Shown here one piece after another: positions 17,199-28,495 of a stretch of 64,000 bases of DNA (position 1 is the first letter of the stretch; each line of letters starts with the position of its first letter). The notes under the pieces were generated by a model. That model did no database searches, had not been told where the DNA came from, and saw only the letters and a program-made list of their open reading frames with translations. The stretch is from Pseudomonadota bacterium (GTDB taxonomy: Bacteria; Pseudomonadota; Gammaproteobacteria; UBA9214). The position numbers and the translations under genes were made by a program. Location: contig JAWLAI010000002.1 in NCBI GenBank assembly GCA_041395565.1, positions 589,702-653,701 on the forward strand, written 5' to 3'.

Positions 17199-17678
17199 CT
17201 ATTCTTCCTGCACATTCGCCTTGACGATGGTGACCGGCACATGCGCCAGGCGCACCACCTGCTCGGCCTTCGAGCCGAGCAACGCGCGCGCCAGCCCGGT
17301 GCGGCCCTGGCTGCCCATCACGATCATGCGCGCCCCGGACTTGTCCGCCAGTTCGAGTATGCGGTTGACCGGCAATCCGGTGATCAGGCTGGTTTCCGCC
17401 GACTTGACCGCGTCCAGCCCGGGATGTGCGGCGATGAAATCCTGCAGGAATTCCTCGAACATGCCGGCGGCGACATCCTCGAGTTTCTGCAGATGCTTGT
17501 TGTGGCCCTTCACGGCGTAATAGCCCGGGGCCTCGCCCGGGTCGTGCACGACATGCACGATCAGCAGCGGCGCCCGGAACAACGCCGCGAGTTCCGCGGC
17601 ACAACGCAACGCCGCAGTCGAGTCCGGCGAGAAATCGACCGGCACCAGTATCGGTTGTGCAGCAGCCGTCTCTGCCAT
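17199..17678 (-). CDS. Universal stress protein (UspA family), Pho-box controlled
   Basis: This 159-residue single-domain UspA protein starts ILVPVDFSPDS and carries the nucleotide-binding signature GSQGRTGLARALLGSKAEQ and the final strand VPVTIVKA. Length and motifs are normal for an ATP-binding Usp. Its N-terminal half resembles the protein at 7792 (both have LLIVHVVHD or LLVLHVVHE). It is the first gene of a two-gene operon with the Na/Pi cotransporter, and a minus-strand Pho box lies about 50 bases upstream. Induction by phosphate limitation is inferred. Confidence 0.9.
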   Translation of the reverse strand: MAETAAAQPILVPVDFSPDSTAALRCAAELAALFRAPLLIVHVVHDPGEAPGYYAVKGHNKHLQKLEDVAAGMFEEFLQDFIAAHPGLDAVKSAETSLITGLPVNRILELADKSGARMIVMGSQGRTGLARALLGSKAEQVVRLAHVPVTIVKANVQEE

Positions 17679-17726
17679 GCCCCCTCCTCCCTGCCGGCGC
17701 CTGCCACCCGCCCGAGGTGTGCTAGC

Positions 17727-17759
17727 CGGCCCGACGGAAATGTTACATTTTTATTACAG
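17727..17759 (-). promoter_or_regulatory. PhoB box upstream of usp-Na/Pi symporter
   Basis: Read on the minus strand, CTGTAATAAAA (17759-17749), ATGTAACATTT (17748-17738) and the weaker CCGTCGGGCCG (17737-17727) form 11-base repeats with the Pho-box heptamer. They point at the usp start at 17678. Confidence 0.65.
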
Positions 17760-17839
17760 ACTTGGGTTGATTCTATACCGAATCGCGCGGGATAAAAGTC
17801 ACGACAGGGGTTTTTTTGTGTTGACAGGGAGTTACAGCA

Positions 17840-19042
17840 TCAAACGCCGGTCTCGAGCGTCTGGTCGAGATCGCTGAAACGCGGCGGATAGCGCTTCATC
17901 ACCCGGGACATGACCAGGTTGAGCACTTCATGCACGGTGGTTTCGATGTGCCAGTTGGTGATGATCGGTATCCCCGCGTTGTCGGCCTCGCTCAACAGGT
18001 AGGACTGCAGCTCCCAGATATCGTCAATTCGCTGCAGATAGCGCGCGGCCTGGCGCCCGCTCTTTTCGCGGCCGCGGCGTTTGAGCTGCTTCTCCAGTGC
18101 CGCCCGCTCGCGGGTGGCGAGCATGAGCGGCACCACGATGGCCTGCTGCTGCGCGCCCGTGAGATCCATCATGAACGGCGCGATATGCACCCCCTCGATG
18201 ATGAGGTCATGCCGCTCCTTGACCGCACGGCCGATGGCGGCGCCCAGCGCCGGCTTCATGGTGACGAATTGCGACAGAAAACCGGCGACCACCGGATTCT
18301 CCGTCGCCCCAGCCGGTTCTTCCGTCGGCGCAGCCAGACCGCGCCAGGCCTCGAAACTCGAATAGCGCAGCGTCGGCACCGCCTCGGGCGTCAGGTAGGC
18401 ACGGATGATCTCCCGCATCATGTCGGTGGACTGGATGCGGCCGATATCCATGCGATAGGCGACTTCCGCGGCGATCGTGCTCTTGCCGGTTCCGGTCACA
18501 CCGCCGATCAGGACGATCAGGGGGTCGCCGCTGTTCTCGAAGCGACGCCAGGACAGATAGCGGTTGGCGGCCTCCTCGGAACAGTGTTCCTTGAGACACA
18601 GGAAGATCACCTTGCGCAGGGTCTTGTGGTTGATCTCGCCGTGCCCGGTCTTCTGCAGGGACAGATACACCTTGCGCGCGCCTGCCAGTGCGACGTCGGG
18701 CGCGATCGCGCAACTCTCGAGCGAATGCGCGAGCAGGCCGATGGAAAACGGCTCGCTGCGCGTGGGTGTGTGCACGATGATGCCGGCCTCGGTGTCCGGC
18801 CGGGTCAGATACTTGAGCCGCCGGCTGCGGCCGAAGCGCGCCTCGAGCAGGCCCGCCACCTTCTGCTTCAGGTCGGTGCTGGTGATCTCCTCGAGATCGC
18901 GCAGGTCATCGCGCACCTTCTGTGCCAGGCCATAGGCTTCCTCGAAATTCAGACCGACGTTGAGCAGCGACTGCACCAGGATGCCACGCAGGAACGGCGT
19001 GCGGTCGCCGTCGGGCTGGTTGATCACTATGGTCTTTGCCAT
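17840..19042 (-). CDS. 2-phosphoglycerate-kinase-like protein with ATP-cone domain
   Basis: The protein is about 400 residues. The N-terminus (about 1-95) resembles an ATP-cone: DGDRTPFLRGIL, then a helical GLNFEEAYGLAQKVRDDL. A P-loop kinase domain starts near 195 with LIGGVTGTGKSTIA and a downstream STDMMREIIRAYL, as in 2-phosphoglycerate kinase and zeta-toxin-like kinases. The archaeal relative makes 2,3-bisphosphoglycerate for cyclic diphosphoglycerate synthesis. A bacterial substrate is not established, so the name gives family only. The ATG at 19042 has AGGTG upstream; a GTG nine bases earlier is possible. It diverges from a histidine phosphatase and sits between the pst/Na-Pi genes and ppk1, which suggests a phosphate-storage or phosphometabolite role. 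Confidence 0.78.
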   Translation of the reverse strand: MAKTIVINQPDGDRTPFLRGILVQSLLNVGLNFEEAYGLAQKVRDDLRDLEEITSTDLKQKVAGLLEARFGRSRRLKYLTRPDTEAGIIVHTPTRSEPFSIGLLAHSLESCAIAPDVALAGARKVYLSLQKTGHGEINHKTLRKVIFLCLKEHCSEEAANRYLSWRRFENSGDPLIVLIGGVTGTGKSTIAAEVAYRMDIGRIQSTDMMREIIRAYLTPEAVPTLRYSSFEAWRGLAAPTEEPAGATENPVVAGFLSQFVTMKPALGAAIGRAVKERHDLIIEGVHIAPFMMDLTGAQQQAIVVPLMLATRERAALEKQLKRRGREKSGRQAARYLQRIDDIWELQSYLLSEADNAGIPIITNWHIETTVHEVLNLVMSRVMKRYPPRFSDLDQTLETGV

Positions 19043-19235
19043 GCTGGACACCTGGATGATCCGGTGCGTGCCGGAAATCGTGGACTACGGCCAACGATAG
19101 TACATCAGTCGTTCGGCTGGACAGCCAATTTCTTCACGATCCGGCGTAACGGGGACCGTTGCGGCGAAATAAGATGCCATGGCGGCATAATCCGGCGAAA
19201 ACCGCTTTCCTTGTCGCGAACATCTTGCTAACTTG

Positions 19236-19928
19236 ATGAATATGCGCGCAATCGTAGTCAGGCATTACAAGACGGTGCTCAATGCCAGCGACCGCATCAT
19301 CGGCTGGGGCGATGCACCGCGCGCCAAGGACTGGGGCGAAGACGTTGCCTACGTGCACGAGCGGCTGCGGGAACTGGGCATCAATTTCGACCGGATCTAT
19401 TCCAGCAATCTCGAGCGGGCGCGCCGTACGGCCATGCACTATGCCAGCGCCTACGGCATCCTGTTCGTGCACGACGCGCCGGAGCTGAACGAGGTCAACT
19501 ACGGCACGCTGTACCGCAAGAGCAAACAATGGGTCGCCAAGAACATTCCCGAGCACAAGCGCGATCCCGACTTCGTCTATCCCGACGGCGAGAGTTTCCG
19601 CCAGATGCAGCGACGCAGTGTGGATTTCCTGCAGTCACAGAATGCGTTTCATCCCGACAGCACCGTGCTGGTGGTCGCGCATGCCGGCGTCATCCGCGGG
19701 CTCATCTGCCACTTCCTGGGACTCGATTACGGATCACACCTGAAGCAGAAGATCACCCACCGTTACATCGGTGACTTCACGCTCGACCACGAGGGCAACT
19801 GCACGCGCTACGACGAACACGGCAAGCAATCCGGCTTCGTGCGTTCCGCCAGTATCAGGATACCCTGGTCCCGCCCGGCCGCGCTCGCGGGCAGCACCGA
19901 TCCGCTGGCCAGCGCACCGGGCCTCTGA
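19236..19928 (+). CDS. Histidine phosphatase (phosphoglycerate mutase-like) family protein
   Basis: The 230-residue protein belongs to the branch-1 histidine phosphatases. The catalytic motif near the N-terminus is VVRHYKT, where Tyr replaces the usual Gly of RHG. The second catalytic His lies in VVAHAGVIRG. Between them are SSNLERARRTA and the acid/base region LNEVNYG. The reaction could be a phosphatase or mutase on a phosphoglycerate-like compound. The start is uncertain: TTG 19233, ATG 19236 and ATG 19242 are in frame without a clear Shine-Dalgarno. It diverges from the 2-phosphoglycerate-kinase-like gene and converges with ppk1. A kinase/phosphatase pair acting on the same metabolite is a reasonable guess, unproven. 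Confidence 0.85.
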   Translation: MNMRAIVVRHYKTVLNASDRIIGWGDAPRAKDWGEDVAYVHERLRELGINFDRIYSSNLERARRTAMHYASAYGILFVHDAPELNEVNYGTLYRKSKQWVAKNIPEHKRDPDFVYPDGESFRQMQRRSVDFLQSQNAFHPDSTVLVVAHAGVIRGLICHFLGLDYGSHLKQKITHRYIGDFTLDHEGNCTRYDEHGKQSGFVRSASIRIPWSRPAALAGSTDPLASAPGL

Positions 19929-19972
19929 CCGCACGGCTGCGGCCTGTCCCGGGCCAGCCAGGCGGCGCACCG

Positions 19973-22216
<2,244 letters not shown>

Positions 22217-22265
22217 CTGGACTCCCGTATTCATGTGCTCTGCAATGTTCGCCCTGTAATTGAAA

Positions 22266-22271
22266 ATTATA
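22266..22271 (-). promoter_or_regulatory. -10 element of the ppk1 promoter
   Basis: On the minus strand TATAAT (22271-22266) matches the sigma-70 -10 consensus exactly, 50 bases before the ppk1 start. At 17-base spacing the -35 position reads GCATGA, a poor match, so an activator may be needed. I see no clear 11-base Pho repeats here. Confidence 0.45.
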
Positions 22272-22409
22272 CGTCGATACCAGTCAAGTCATGCACAATT
22301 TCCACCCGATTCAGGTAAATTACGCCTGACCGGACGGCGCCGCGGCGCTGCCGGCCGCCCCGGCCGGGGCGCACCGGCAGACGTCACCCGCTCACGAGGA
22401 ATCGACCCG

Positions 22410-24044
22410 ATGTACGACCAGAGTCCGGAACACGACCCGCCGCTGCGTGGCTATGCCCTGCTGCGGCATGCCGGCTACAACAAGGGCACTGCATTCAGCA
22501 TGGCGGAGCGGGAACGCTTCGGCCTGCGCGGCCTGCTGCCGGCGCGCGTCTCCAGCCAGGCGGGGCAACTGCACCGCGTGCTGGCCAACCTCCGGCGCAA
22601 GACCTCCGACATCGAGCGCTACATATTCCTGCTCGCCCTGCAGGGCCGCAACGAGCGCCTGTTCTACCGCCTGGTCATCGACAATCTGGCGGAGATCATG
22701 CCGCTGATCTATACCCCGACGGTCGGTCAGGCCTGCCTCGAATTTGCGCATATCTTTCGCCAGCCGCGCGGTTTCTACATCACACCGGAAGACCGCGGCC
22801 AGATACGCGCCATCCTGGACAACTGGCCGGAACGCGACGTGCGGCTGATCGTGGTCACCGACGGCGAGCGCATACTCGGACTCGGCGACCTGGGCGCCAA
22901 CGGCATGGGCATACCGGTCGGGAAGCTCGCGCTGTACACCGCCTGTGCGGGCATCCCGCCCCGCCAGTGCCTGCCGGTGATGCTCGACGTCGGCACCGAC
23001 AACGAAACCCTGCGCAGCGACCCGCTGTACCTCGGCACCGACCGCCCGCGCCTGCGCGGCCCCGAATACGATGCGCTGGTAGAGGAATTCGTCACCGCGG
23101 TGCAGGATGCCTATCCGCGCGCCCTGCTCCAGTTCGAGGACTTCCTCACCCCGAACGCCTACACCCTGCTCGCGCGCTACCGCGACCGCGTGCTGTGCTT
23201 CAACGACGACATCCAGGGCACCGCCGCGGTGACCCTGGCCTGTCTGCTGGCCGCCAGCCGGGTCACGGGCACCGGACTCACCGACCTGCGAATCCTGTTC
23301 CTGGGCGCCGGCTCGGCCGCCACCGGCATCGCCGAACTCGTGCTTGCCGCCCAGGTTGCCGCAGGCGCTGACGCCACCGCCGCCCGTAGCCGGCTGTGGC
23401 TCGTGAACCGCGCCGGACTGGTGGTAAGAACGAATGGACCGCACCCGGCACATCTTGCGCCCTACGCCCATGACCTCCCGGAACGCGACCTGCTCACAGC
23501 GATCCGCGACCTGCGCCCGCACGTACTGATCGGCGCGACCGGCTCTCCTGGCAGCTTCACCGGCGAGATCATCCGGCTGATGGCCGAACTGAACGAACGC
23601 CCGGTGATCTTCGCCCTGTCCAATCCCTCCTCGCGCGCCGAGTGCACGGCCGAGGACGCCTATCGCTGGAGCAGCGAACGGGCGCTGTTCGCCAGCGGCA
23701 GCCCGTTCGGCCCGGTAGGCTGTCAGGACAGGACCCTGATACCCGGGCAGGCCAACAACGCCTACGTGTTTCCGGGTATCGGCCTCGGGGCACTCGCCTG
23801 CCAGGCCAGCACCTTGAGCGATGCGATGTTCCTCGCCGCCGCCCGCGTCCTGGCGGACAGCGTGGAACCGGCGCAACTCGCTGCCGGCACACTGCTGCCA
23901 CCGCTGCACGACATGCGCCGGGTGTCTGCAGACATCGCCCGGGCCGTGGCCGAAACGGCCTGGGACAGCGGGCTGGCGGGCGCACCGCGACCGGCCGACA
24001 TCGGGCAACTGATCAGGGACATGATGTACGACCCGAGCTACTGA
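22410..24044 (+). CDS. maeA: NAD(P)-dependent malic enzyme
   Basis: The enzyme decarboxylates malate oxidatively to pyruvate. The 544-residue protein is of the long SfcA/eukaryotic-like type. Landmarks are IYTPTVGQACLEFA, the substrate and metal loop DGERILGLGDLGANG, CFNDDIQGTAAVTLA with metal-binding acids, and the Rossmann motif GAGSAATGIAEL. The start at 22410 has ACGAGGA upstream. The frame stays open for 150 bases before it, but the product there is Arg/Gly-rich and unlike the family. NAD or NADP preference cannot be decided safely. It diverges from ppk1. With pyruvate kinase at 33-34 kb it feeds pyruvate metabolism. Confidence 0.93.
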   Translation: MYDQSPEHDPPLRGYALLRHAGYNKGTAFSMAERERFGLRGLLPARVSSQAGQLHRVLANLRRKTSDIERYIFLLALQGRNERLFYRLVIDNLAEIMPLIYTPTVGQACLEFAHIFRQPRGFYITPEDRGQIRAILDNWPERDVRLIVVTDGERILGLGDLGANGMGIPVGKLALYTACAGIPPRQCLPVMLDVGTDNETLRSDPLYLGTDRPRLRGPEYDALVEEFVTAVQDAYPRALLQFEDFLTPNAYTLLARYRDRVLCFNDDIQGTAAVTLACLLAASRVTGTGLTDLRILFLGAGSAATGIAELVLAAQVAAGADATAARSRLWLVNRAGLVVRTNGPHPAHLAPYAHDLPERDLLTAIRDLRPHVLIGATGSPGSFTGEIIRLMAELNERPVIFALSNPSSRAECTAEDAYRWSSERALFASGSPFGPVGCQDRTLIPGQANNAYVFPGIGLGALACQASTLSDAMFLAAARVLADSVEPAQLAAGTLLPPLHDMRRVSADIARAVAETAWDSGLAGAPRPADIGQLIRDMMYDPSY

Positions 24045-24107
24045 CCGGCGTCTGCACCCGGAACCGTCGCAGCATCCCCCGCGGCGCGCGGGACGCTGCA
24101 GCGGATT

Positions 24108-25493
24108 TCAGATCACCCGGGAGAATGACTGCTGCGCCGCGCGTTCCTGCAGGTAGCGGTCGAAGACCATGCAGATATTCCTGATCAGCAGGCGTCCGGC
24201 CGGCAGCACCTCCAGCGCCCGCGCATCGCGGGTCAGCAGCCCATCCGCGGCCATGGCGTCGAGCCGGGTGAGGGCATCGTGGAAGTACTCGGCGAAGTTG
24301 ATCCGGTACTTGCTTTCGACGGCAGGGATATCCAGGAAAAAGTGGCAGATGAGGTCGGTGATGATCTCGCGTCGCAGCACATCGTCCGTATCGAGCACGA
24401 CACCCCGGTATACCGGCAACTCTCCCCGCTCGATGCACGCGTGATACGCGTCCAGGGTCTTCACATTCTGGGCATAGGTCGCACCGACACTGCTGATGGA
24501 CGTGATCCCCAGCGCGACCAGGTCGCAGCCGGCATGGGTCGAGTAACCCTGGAAGTTCCGGTACAGCCTGCCCGCCTGCTGGGCCCTGGCCAGTTCGTCG
24601 TCCGGCCGGGCGAAATGATCCATGCCGATGTAGACGTAGCCTGCCCCGGTCAGGCGCTCGATAGTGAGCTGCAGGATCTCCAGCTTCGCCGCGGGTGGCG
24701 GCAGGTCTGCCTCGTTGATGCGCTTCTGCGGCATGAACAGATGCGGCAGGTGGGCGTAGTTGAACACGGACAGCCGGTCCGGTCCGAACTCGATCACGCG
24801 GTCCAGGGTGCGGGCGAAGGAATCGACCGTCTGGAACGGCAGGCCGTAGATCAGATCCGTGTTGATGGACTTGAAGCCCTGTGCTCGCGCCGCATCCATG
24901 ATCGCGAGCGTCTGTTCCTCGGGCTGGATGCGGTTGACCGCCCGCTGCACGCGTTCCTCGAGATCCTGTACGCCCAGGCTGATACGGTTGAAGCCGATTT
25001 CGCGCAGCAGCGCGATGGTCTGCGCATCGGCCTCGCGCGGATCCACCTCGATCGAATACTCCCCGGTATCGTCGTCGCGCAGGCGGAAATGCCGGGCCGT
25101 CTCCTGCATGAGCCCGGCCATCTGTTCATGACTCAGGAAGGTCGGCGTGCCGCCGCCCCAGTGCAACTGGTCGACCGGCCGGGCGCCGTCGAACAGCGCG
25201 CCCTGCAGGGCGATCTCCCGATACAGGTCATGCAGGTAGGGCAGCGCGTGGGCACGGTTCTTGGTCACCACCTTGTTGCAGGCACAGTAGAAGCACAGGC
25301 GTGCGCAGAACGGGATATGGAAGTACAACGACAGCGGCCGGCCGCTGGCATTGGTGCCCAGCGCATGGGTGCGATAGGACTCCGCGTTGAAGCCTTCGTG
25401 GAACTGCACCGCCGTCGGATAGGAGGTATAGCGCGGCCCGGCCTGGTCGTAACGGCGGATCAGGTCGGCATCAAATGAGACGTTCTGTTCCAT
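24108..25493 (-). CDS. hemN: Oxygen-independent coproporphyrinogen III oxidase (radical SAM)
   Basis: HemN converts coproporphyrinogen III to protoporphyrinogen IX in haem synthesis without oxygen. The 461-residue protein has the radical-SAM cluster motif CARLCFYCAC near residues 65-74, the preceding YFHIPF, and LHWGGGTPTF. RYTSYPTA near the N-terminus is typical of HemN rather than the HemW look-alike. I chose the ATG at 25493; a GTG six bases earlier is possible. It is transcribed alone. No FNR box was found in the 380 bases upstream, although hemN genes are often FNR-controlled. Confidence 0.94.
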   Translation of the reverse strand: MEQNVSFDADLIRRYDQAGPRYTSYPTAVQFHEGFNAESYRTHALGTNASGRPLSLYFHIPFCARLCFYCACNKVVTKNRAHALPYLHDLYREIALQGALFDGARPVDQLHWGGGTPTFLSHEQMAGLMQETARHFRLRDDDTGEYSIEVDPREADAQTIALLREIGFNRISLGVQDLEERVQRAVNRIQPEEQTLAIMDAARAQGFKSINTDLIYGLPFQTVDSFARTLDRVIEFGPDRLSVFNYAHLPHLFMPQKRINEADLPPPAAKLEILQLTIERLTGAGYVYIGMDHFARPDDELARAQQAGRLYRNFQGYSTHAGCDLVALGITSISSVGATYAQNVKTLDAYHACIERGELPVYRGVVLDTDDVLRREIITDLICHFFLDIPAVESKYRINFAEYFHDALTRLDAMAADGLLTRDARALEVLPAGRLLIRNICMVFDRYLQERAAQQSFSRVI

Positions 25494-25784
25494 CTGCACT
25501 CTCGTTGCGGCAGCTTAGCGCTCGCCCCGGCGCGAGATCGTGCCGGTGGGCGTGCTGCAGTTGTCTGTACTCACATTACCCTCATCGGCAGCGAGGGACC
25601 ACACCCCGGGCGGTCGCGCCCTGACGCTGCAACCACAGCGCTGCGCGCAGGCATGCGGCCATCGCGCCCATCAATAGATTGTAACTAGTTGTATTTAAAT
25701 TCGTTATTTCGGTATCGCAGCGGCCGTGGTGGCGGACGGGGATGACATGTCCGTCCCCGCCAGAAATTCATAACACGCTTATTC

Positions 25785-25813
25785 TTGTCAAGAAATGTAA
25801 TTTTTGGTATTAG
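25785..25813 (+). promoter_or_regulatory. Sigma-70-like promoter of the DUF6502/DUF5666 operon; intergenic 25500-25879
   Basis: TTGTCA (25785-25790) and TATTAG (25808-25813) are separated by 17 bases, about 67 bases before the start at 25880. The rest of the 380-base gap is AT-richer than its surroundings. It holds a small GGACGG...CCGTCC hairpin near 25733-25756 and no other feature I can name. Confidence 0.5.
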
Positions 25814-25879
25814 TGTACCAAATCATCCAGATTAGGGGCGCAAGACCCATCACCACGGATAGGACGACCTGCAACCGTC

Positions 25880-26707
25880 ATGACGAATCCCGAACAGGCA
25901 TTGACTAGCGCGCTGATCAGGCTGCTGCGCCCCGTGGTGCGCATCCTGATGCGTTACGGCATGCCCTACGAGGGATTCGCCGAGCTGGCCAAGCGCACCT
26001 TCGTCGATGTCGCCCAGCATGACTATGCCATCGCGGGGCGCAAGCAGTCGATCTCGCGCATCTCGACGCTGACCGGCATTTACCGCCGCGAGGTCTCGCG
26101 CCTGCTGGAACTCCCGCCACTCGACGATGCCGCGCTCGCCCAGCGCCACAACCGGGCCGCGCGGGTGATCGGCGGCTGGCTGCAGGACCGGCATTACCTG
26201 GATGCCGGGCGCAAGCCGCTGGCGTTGCCGCTGGAAGGCGGCGAGCCCAGCTTCACCCATCTGGTGCGCAAATACAGCGGCGACATCCCGGTGCGCGCCA
26301 TCCTGGACGAACTCATCCGGGTTGGCTCCGTGGAACAGCACGCCGACGGGATGATACACCTGTTGCACCGTGCCTACGTGCCCAAGCGCGGCGAGGCCGA
26401 CATGCTGTCGATATTCGGGACCGACGTCGCCGACCTGGTCAGCACCATCGATCACAACCTGGTGTCGGATCACGACACTTCCCGATTGCAACTCAAGGTG
26501 CAGTACGACAATCTGTCGCGGGAGGCCGTGGACGAGTTCAGGCAGCTGGCTGGCGAGCGGGGCCGCACCCTGCTCGAGGAATTCAATGCCTGGCTGGCGC
26601 AGCGCGATCGCGACGCCAACCCGCAGGCGGGCGGCAGCGGCCGGATCCGCGCCGGGCTGGCCATGTACTATTTCGAAGAAAACCTCGACGAGGATTCATC
26701 ACCATGA
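25880..26707 (+). CDS. DUF6502 family protein
   Basis: The 275-residue protein resembles the DUF6502 family, whose function is unknown. It opens with two helical segments (ALIRLLRPVVRILMRYGMPYEGFAELAKRTFV, residues 9-40). A helix-turn-helix-like stretch follows near 55-75 (SISRISTLTGIYRREVSRLL). These suggest a DNA-binding or regulatory role, but that is inference. There is no signal peptide. Its stop overlaps the start of the next gene (ATGA), so it is translationally coupled to a DUF5666 lipoprotein. I recall this gene pair from other Proteobacteria. Confidence 0.8.
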   Translation: MTNPEQALTSALIRLLRPVVRILMRYGMPYEGFAELAKRTFVDVAQHDYAIAGRKQSISRISTLTGIYRREVSRLLELPPLDDAALAQRHNRAARVIGGWLQDRHYLDAGRKPLALPLEGGEPSFTHLVRKYSGDIPVRAILDELIRVGSVEQHADGMIHLLHRAYVPKRGEADMLSIFGTDVADLVSTIDHNLVSDHDTSRLQLKVQYDNLSREAVDEFRQLAGERGRTLLEEFNAWLAQRDRDANPQAGGSGRIRAGLAMYYFEENLDEDSSP

Positions 26708-28170
26708 AGTCACCGTGCACACGTGGATTGCTGACGGGCCTGGCCCTGGCTGGACTGGCCGGTTGCGGCGGTGCAGGTTCCTCCCTGTTTGCGAGCGGAG
26801 GCATCAGCGGCACCGGACTCGGCTCCGTTACCGCCTTCGGCAGCATCATCATCAACGACACGCGCGAGTTCACCATCGATGCCAGCACACAGATCTTCTG
26901 GGATGGCACGCCGATCACGGAGGCGCAGCTGATGCAGCGCGGCATCGGCGCGGTCGCGCGCATCGACATCGGCGACGATGTCAGCGCCGATTTCAGCAGC
27001 GGCACCGCCGTCACCATCGACATCGGCAACCAGGTCAAGGGTCCGGTCACGGCACTGGCCCCGCTGCAGGTCCTGGGCCAGAACGTGCTCACGACCGCGG
27101 ACAGCGCACAATATCAGGACGACAACCCGGTCGCCGGACTCACCCTGACCGCGGGCGACGAGGTCGAGGTCAGCGGCTTTGCCGACAACGCCGGCATAGT
27201 CCTGGCCGCGCGCATCGAACGGGTCACCACCGGCCTGGCGGAATGGAAGCTGGTGGGCAGCGCGGCAGCACCAGCCAGCAGCGGGAGCTTCAATATCGGC
27301 ATCCAGGAGATTGCGGTTCCGGGTACCGTGACGGCGCGTAACTGCAGTGGCGGCGTGGTGAGTCCCGGCGATCTCGTGGAGGTCAAGGCAACCCCCGATC
27401 CGCTGTACAGCGCGCCACCCGATATCATCGCGACGGTGACGGATGTCGAATGCCTCGCACCGGGCCTGGCGATACCCGGCAATGCCAGCAGCACGTCGCT
27501 CCGGGCGGAGATCGAGGGACTGGTAAACAGCGTGAGCCCGCTCGTGATCGCCGGCCAGCCGGTCACCCTCGGTGCCGGCACCGTGTTCGAGGGCGGCACC
27601 CAGGCCGACATTGGCATCGGCGCGAAACTCGAGGCCGAGGGCACGCTCGACACTGCCAGCGGCGTCCTGAGCGCCGACAGGATCCGCTTCCGCGACCGCC
27701 GCGTGCGCATCGAGGCACCGGCGAGCCTGCCCCTCGGCGGCAGTTTCAACATGCTCTCGGTGATCACGGTCAACACCTCGGCGCTGACCGCCGACAGCGA
27801 CGGCCTCATCGCCGGCGGCAGCGGCAACCGCCAGGTGGAGGTGCGCGGCTACCTCGATGCGAACGACGCGGTGATTGCCACGGAAGTGCGCGACCGTGGC
27901 GCCGCCGATCCTGGCCAGGTGCGTCTGCGCGGCCCGGTCGGCAGCAACACCTGCAACCCGGCCATCGTAGACCAGGATTTCGACATTCTCGCGGTCCTCG
28001 TCGATACCGCCACGGCGGCTGCGTTCGCAGATGTCGACGGCGCGGCGCTGCAGGAGCAGGCCTTCTGCGATCTCGCCCAGAGCGGCACGTTCGTGCAGGC
28101 GCAGGACGCCACGTTCAACAGCGGTCCGGTGCGCATCGAGAACGCCGGACTAATCGAGATCGAGGACTGA
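26704..28170 (+). CDS. DUF5666 repeat lipoprotein
   Basis: The 488-residue precursor has a lipoprotein signal peptide with lipobox LAGC near residue 20 (GLALAGLAGCGGAG), so it is anchored in the outer or inner membrane. The body consists of about five repeats of a small beta-domain (DUF5666-like). Each has alternating G-x-V-x-x-(I/L) strands, VEVSGF- or VEVRGY-type segments, and phrases such as FGSIIINDTREF. Function is unknown; OB-like or carrier folds have been suggested for such repeats. It overlaps DUF6502 by four bases and ends before a strong terminator. The frame keeps typical codon use throughout. Confidence 0.78.
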   Translation: MKSPCTRGLLTGLALAGLAGCGGAGSSLFASGGISGTGLGSVTAFGSIIINDTREFTIDASTQIFWDGTPITEAQLMQRGIGAVARIDIGDDVSADFSSGTAVTIDIGNQVKGPVTALAPLQVLGQNVLTTADSAQYQDDNPVAGLTLTAGDEVEVSGFADNAGIVLAARIERVTTGLAEWKLVGSAAAPASSGSFNIGIQEIAVPGTVTARNCSGGVVSPGDLVEVKATPDPLYSAPPDIIATVTDVECLAPGLAIPGNASSTSLRAEIEGLVNSVSPLVIAGQPVTLGAGTVFEGGTQADIGIGAKLEAEGTLDTASGVLSADRIRFRDRRVRIEAPASLPLGGSFNMLSVITVNTSALTADSDGLIAGGSGNRQVEVRGYLDANDAVIATEVRDRGAADPGQVRLRGPVGSNTCNPAIVDQDFDILAVLVDTATAAAFADVDGAALQEQAFCDLAQSGTFVQAQDATFNSGPVRIENAGLIEIED

Positions 28171-28215
28171 CCCATCCCCTGTGTACCCGGACACCCGACC
28201 CGGGCACACATTTCC

Positions 28216-28242
28216 GACCGCGCTACGGCGCGGTCTTTTTTT
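28216..28242 (+). terminator. Rho-independent terminator after the DUF5666 gene
   Basis: GACCGCGC (28216-28223), loop TACG, GCGCGGTC (28228-28235) form a perfect 8-base stem with a stable tetraloop, followed by seven T residues to 28242. It lies 46 bases after the stop codon. Confidence 0.9.
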
Positions 28243-28495
28243 GTGGCTGCACACACCACGTCACGCCACCGTCCGGGATGGTTACGCTTGCGACAGCCAG
28301 CCTGTGCCGCCTGTGGTCACAGCAACCCGCACGCGGCAGCCACCCTATGCACGCCTGCGGGGCGCGCCAGGCAAGGCTGTAGCGCCATGAGCGGGAAGTG
28401 CCGTAGCTTGGAATGGAATCGCAACGGTGGCGTTGCGGGGAATAGGCAACGGGTGCTGGAACCCGTCTTAAAATATGCCTGTTTTAGACACCGCC

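Noticed and set aside
22270..22330. Pho box upstream of ppk1
   Set aside because: TTGACT and GCATGA occur near the -10, but no 11-base repeat of the CTGTCAT-like heptamer is present.
25678..25700. Pho-box-like TTGTAACTAGTTGTATTT upstream of DUF6502
   Set aside because: Only one heptamer is convincing and the 11-base spacing fails in the next unit.
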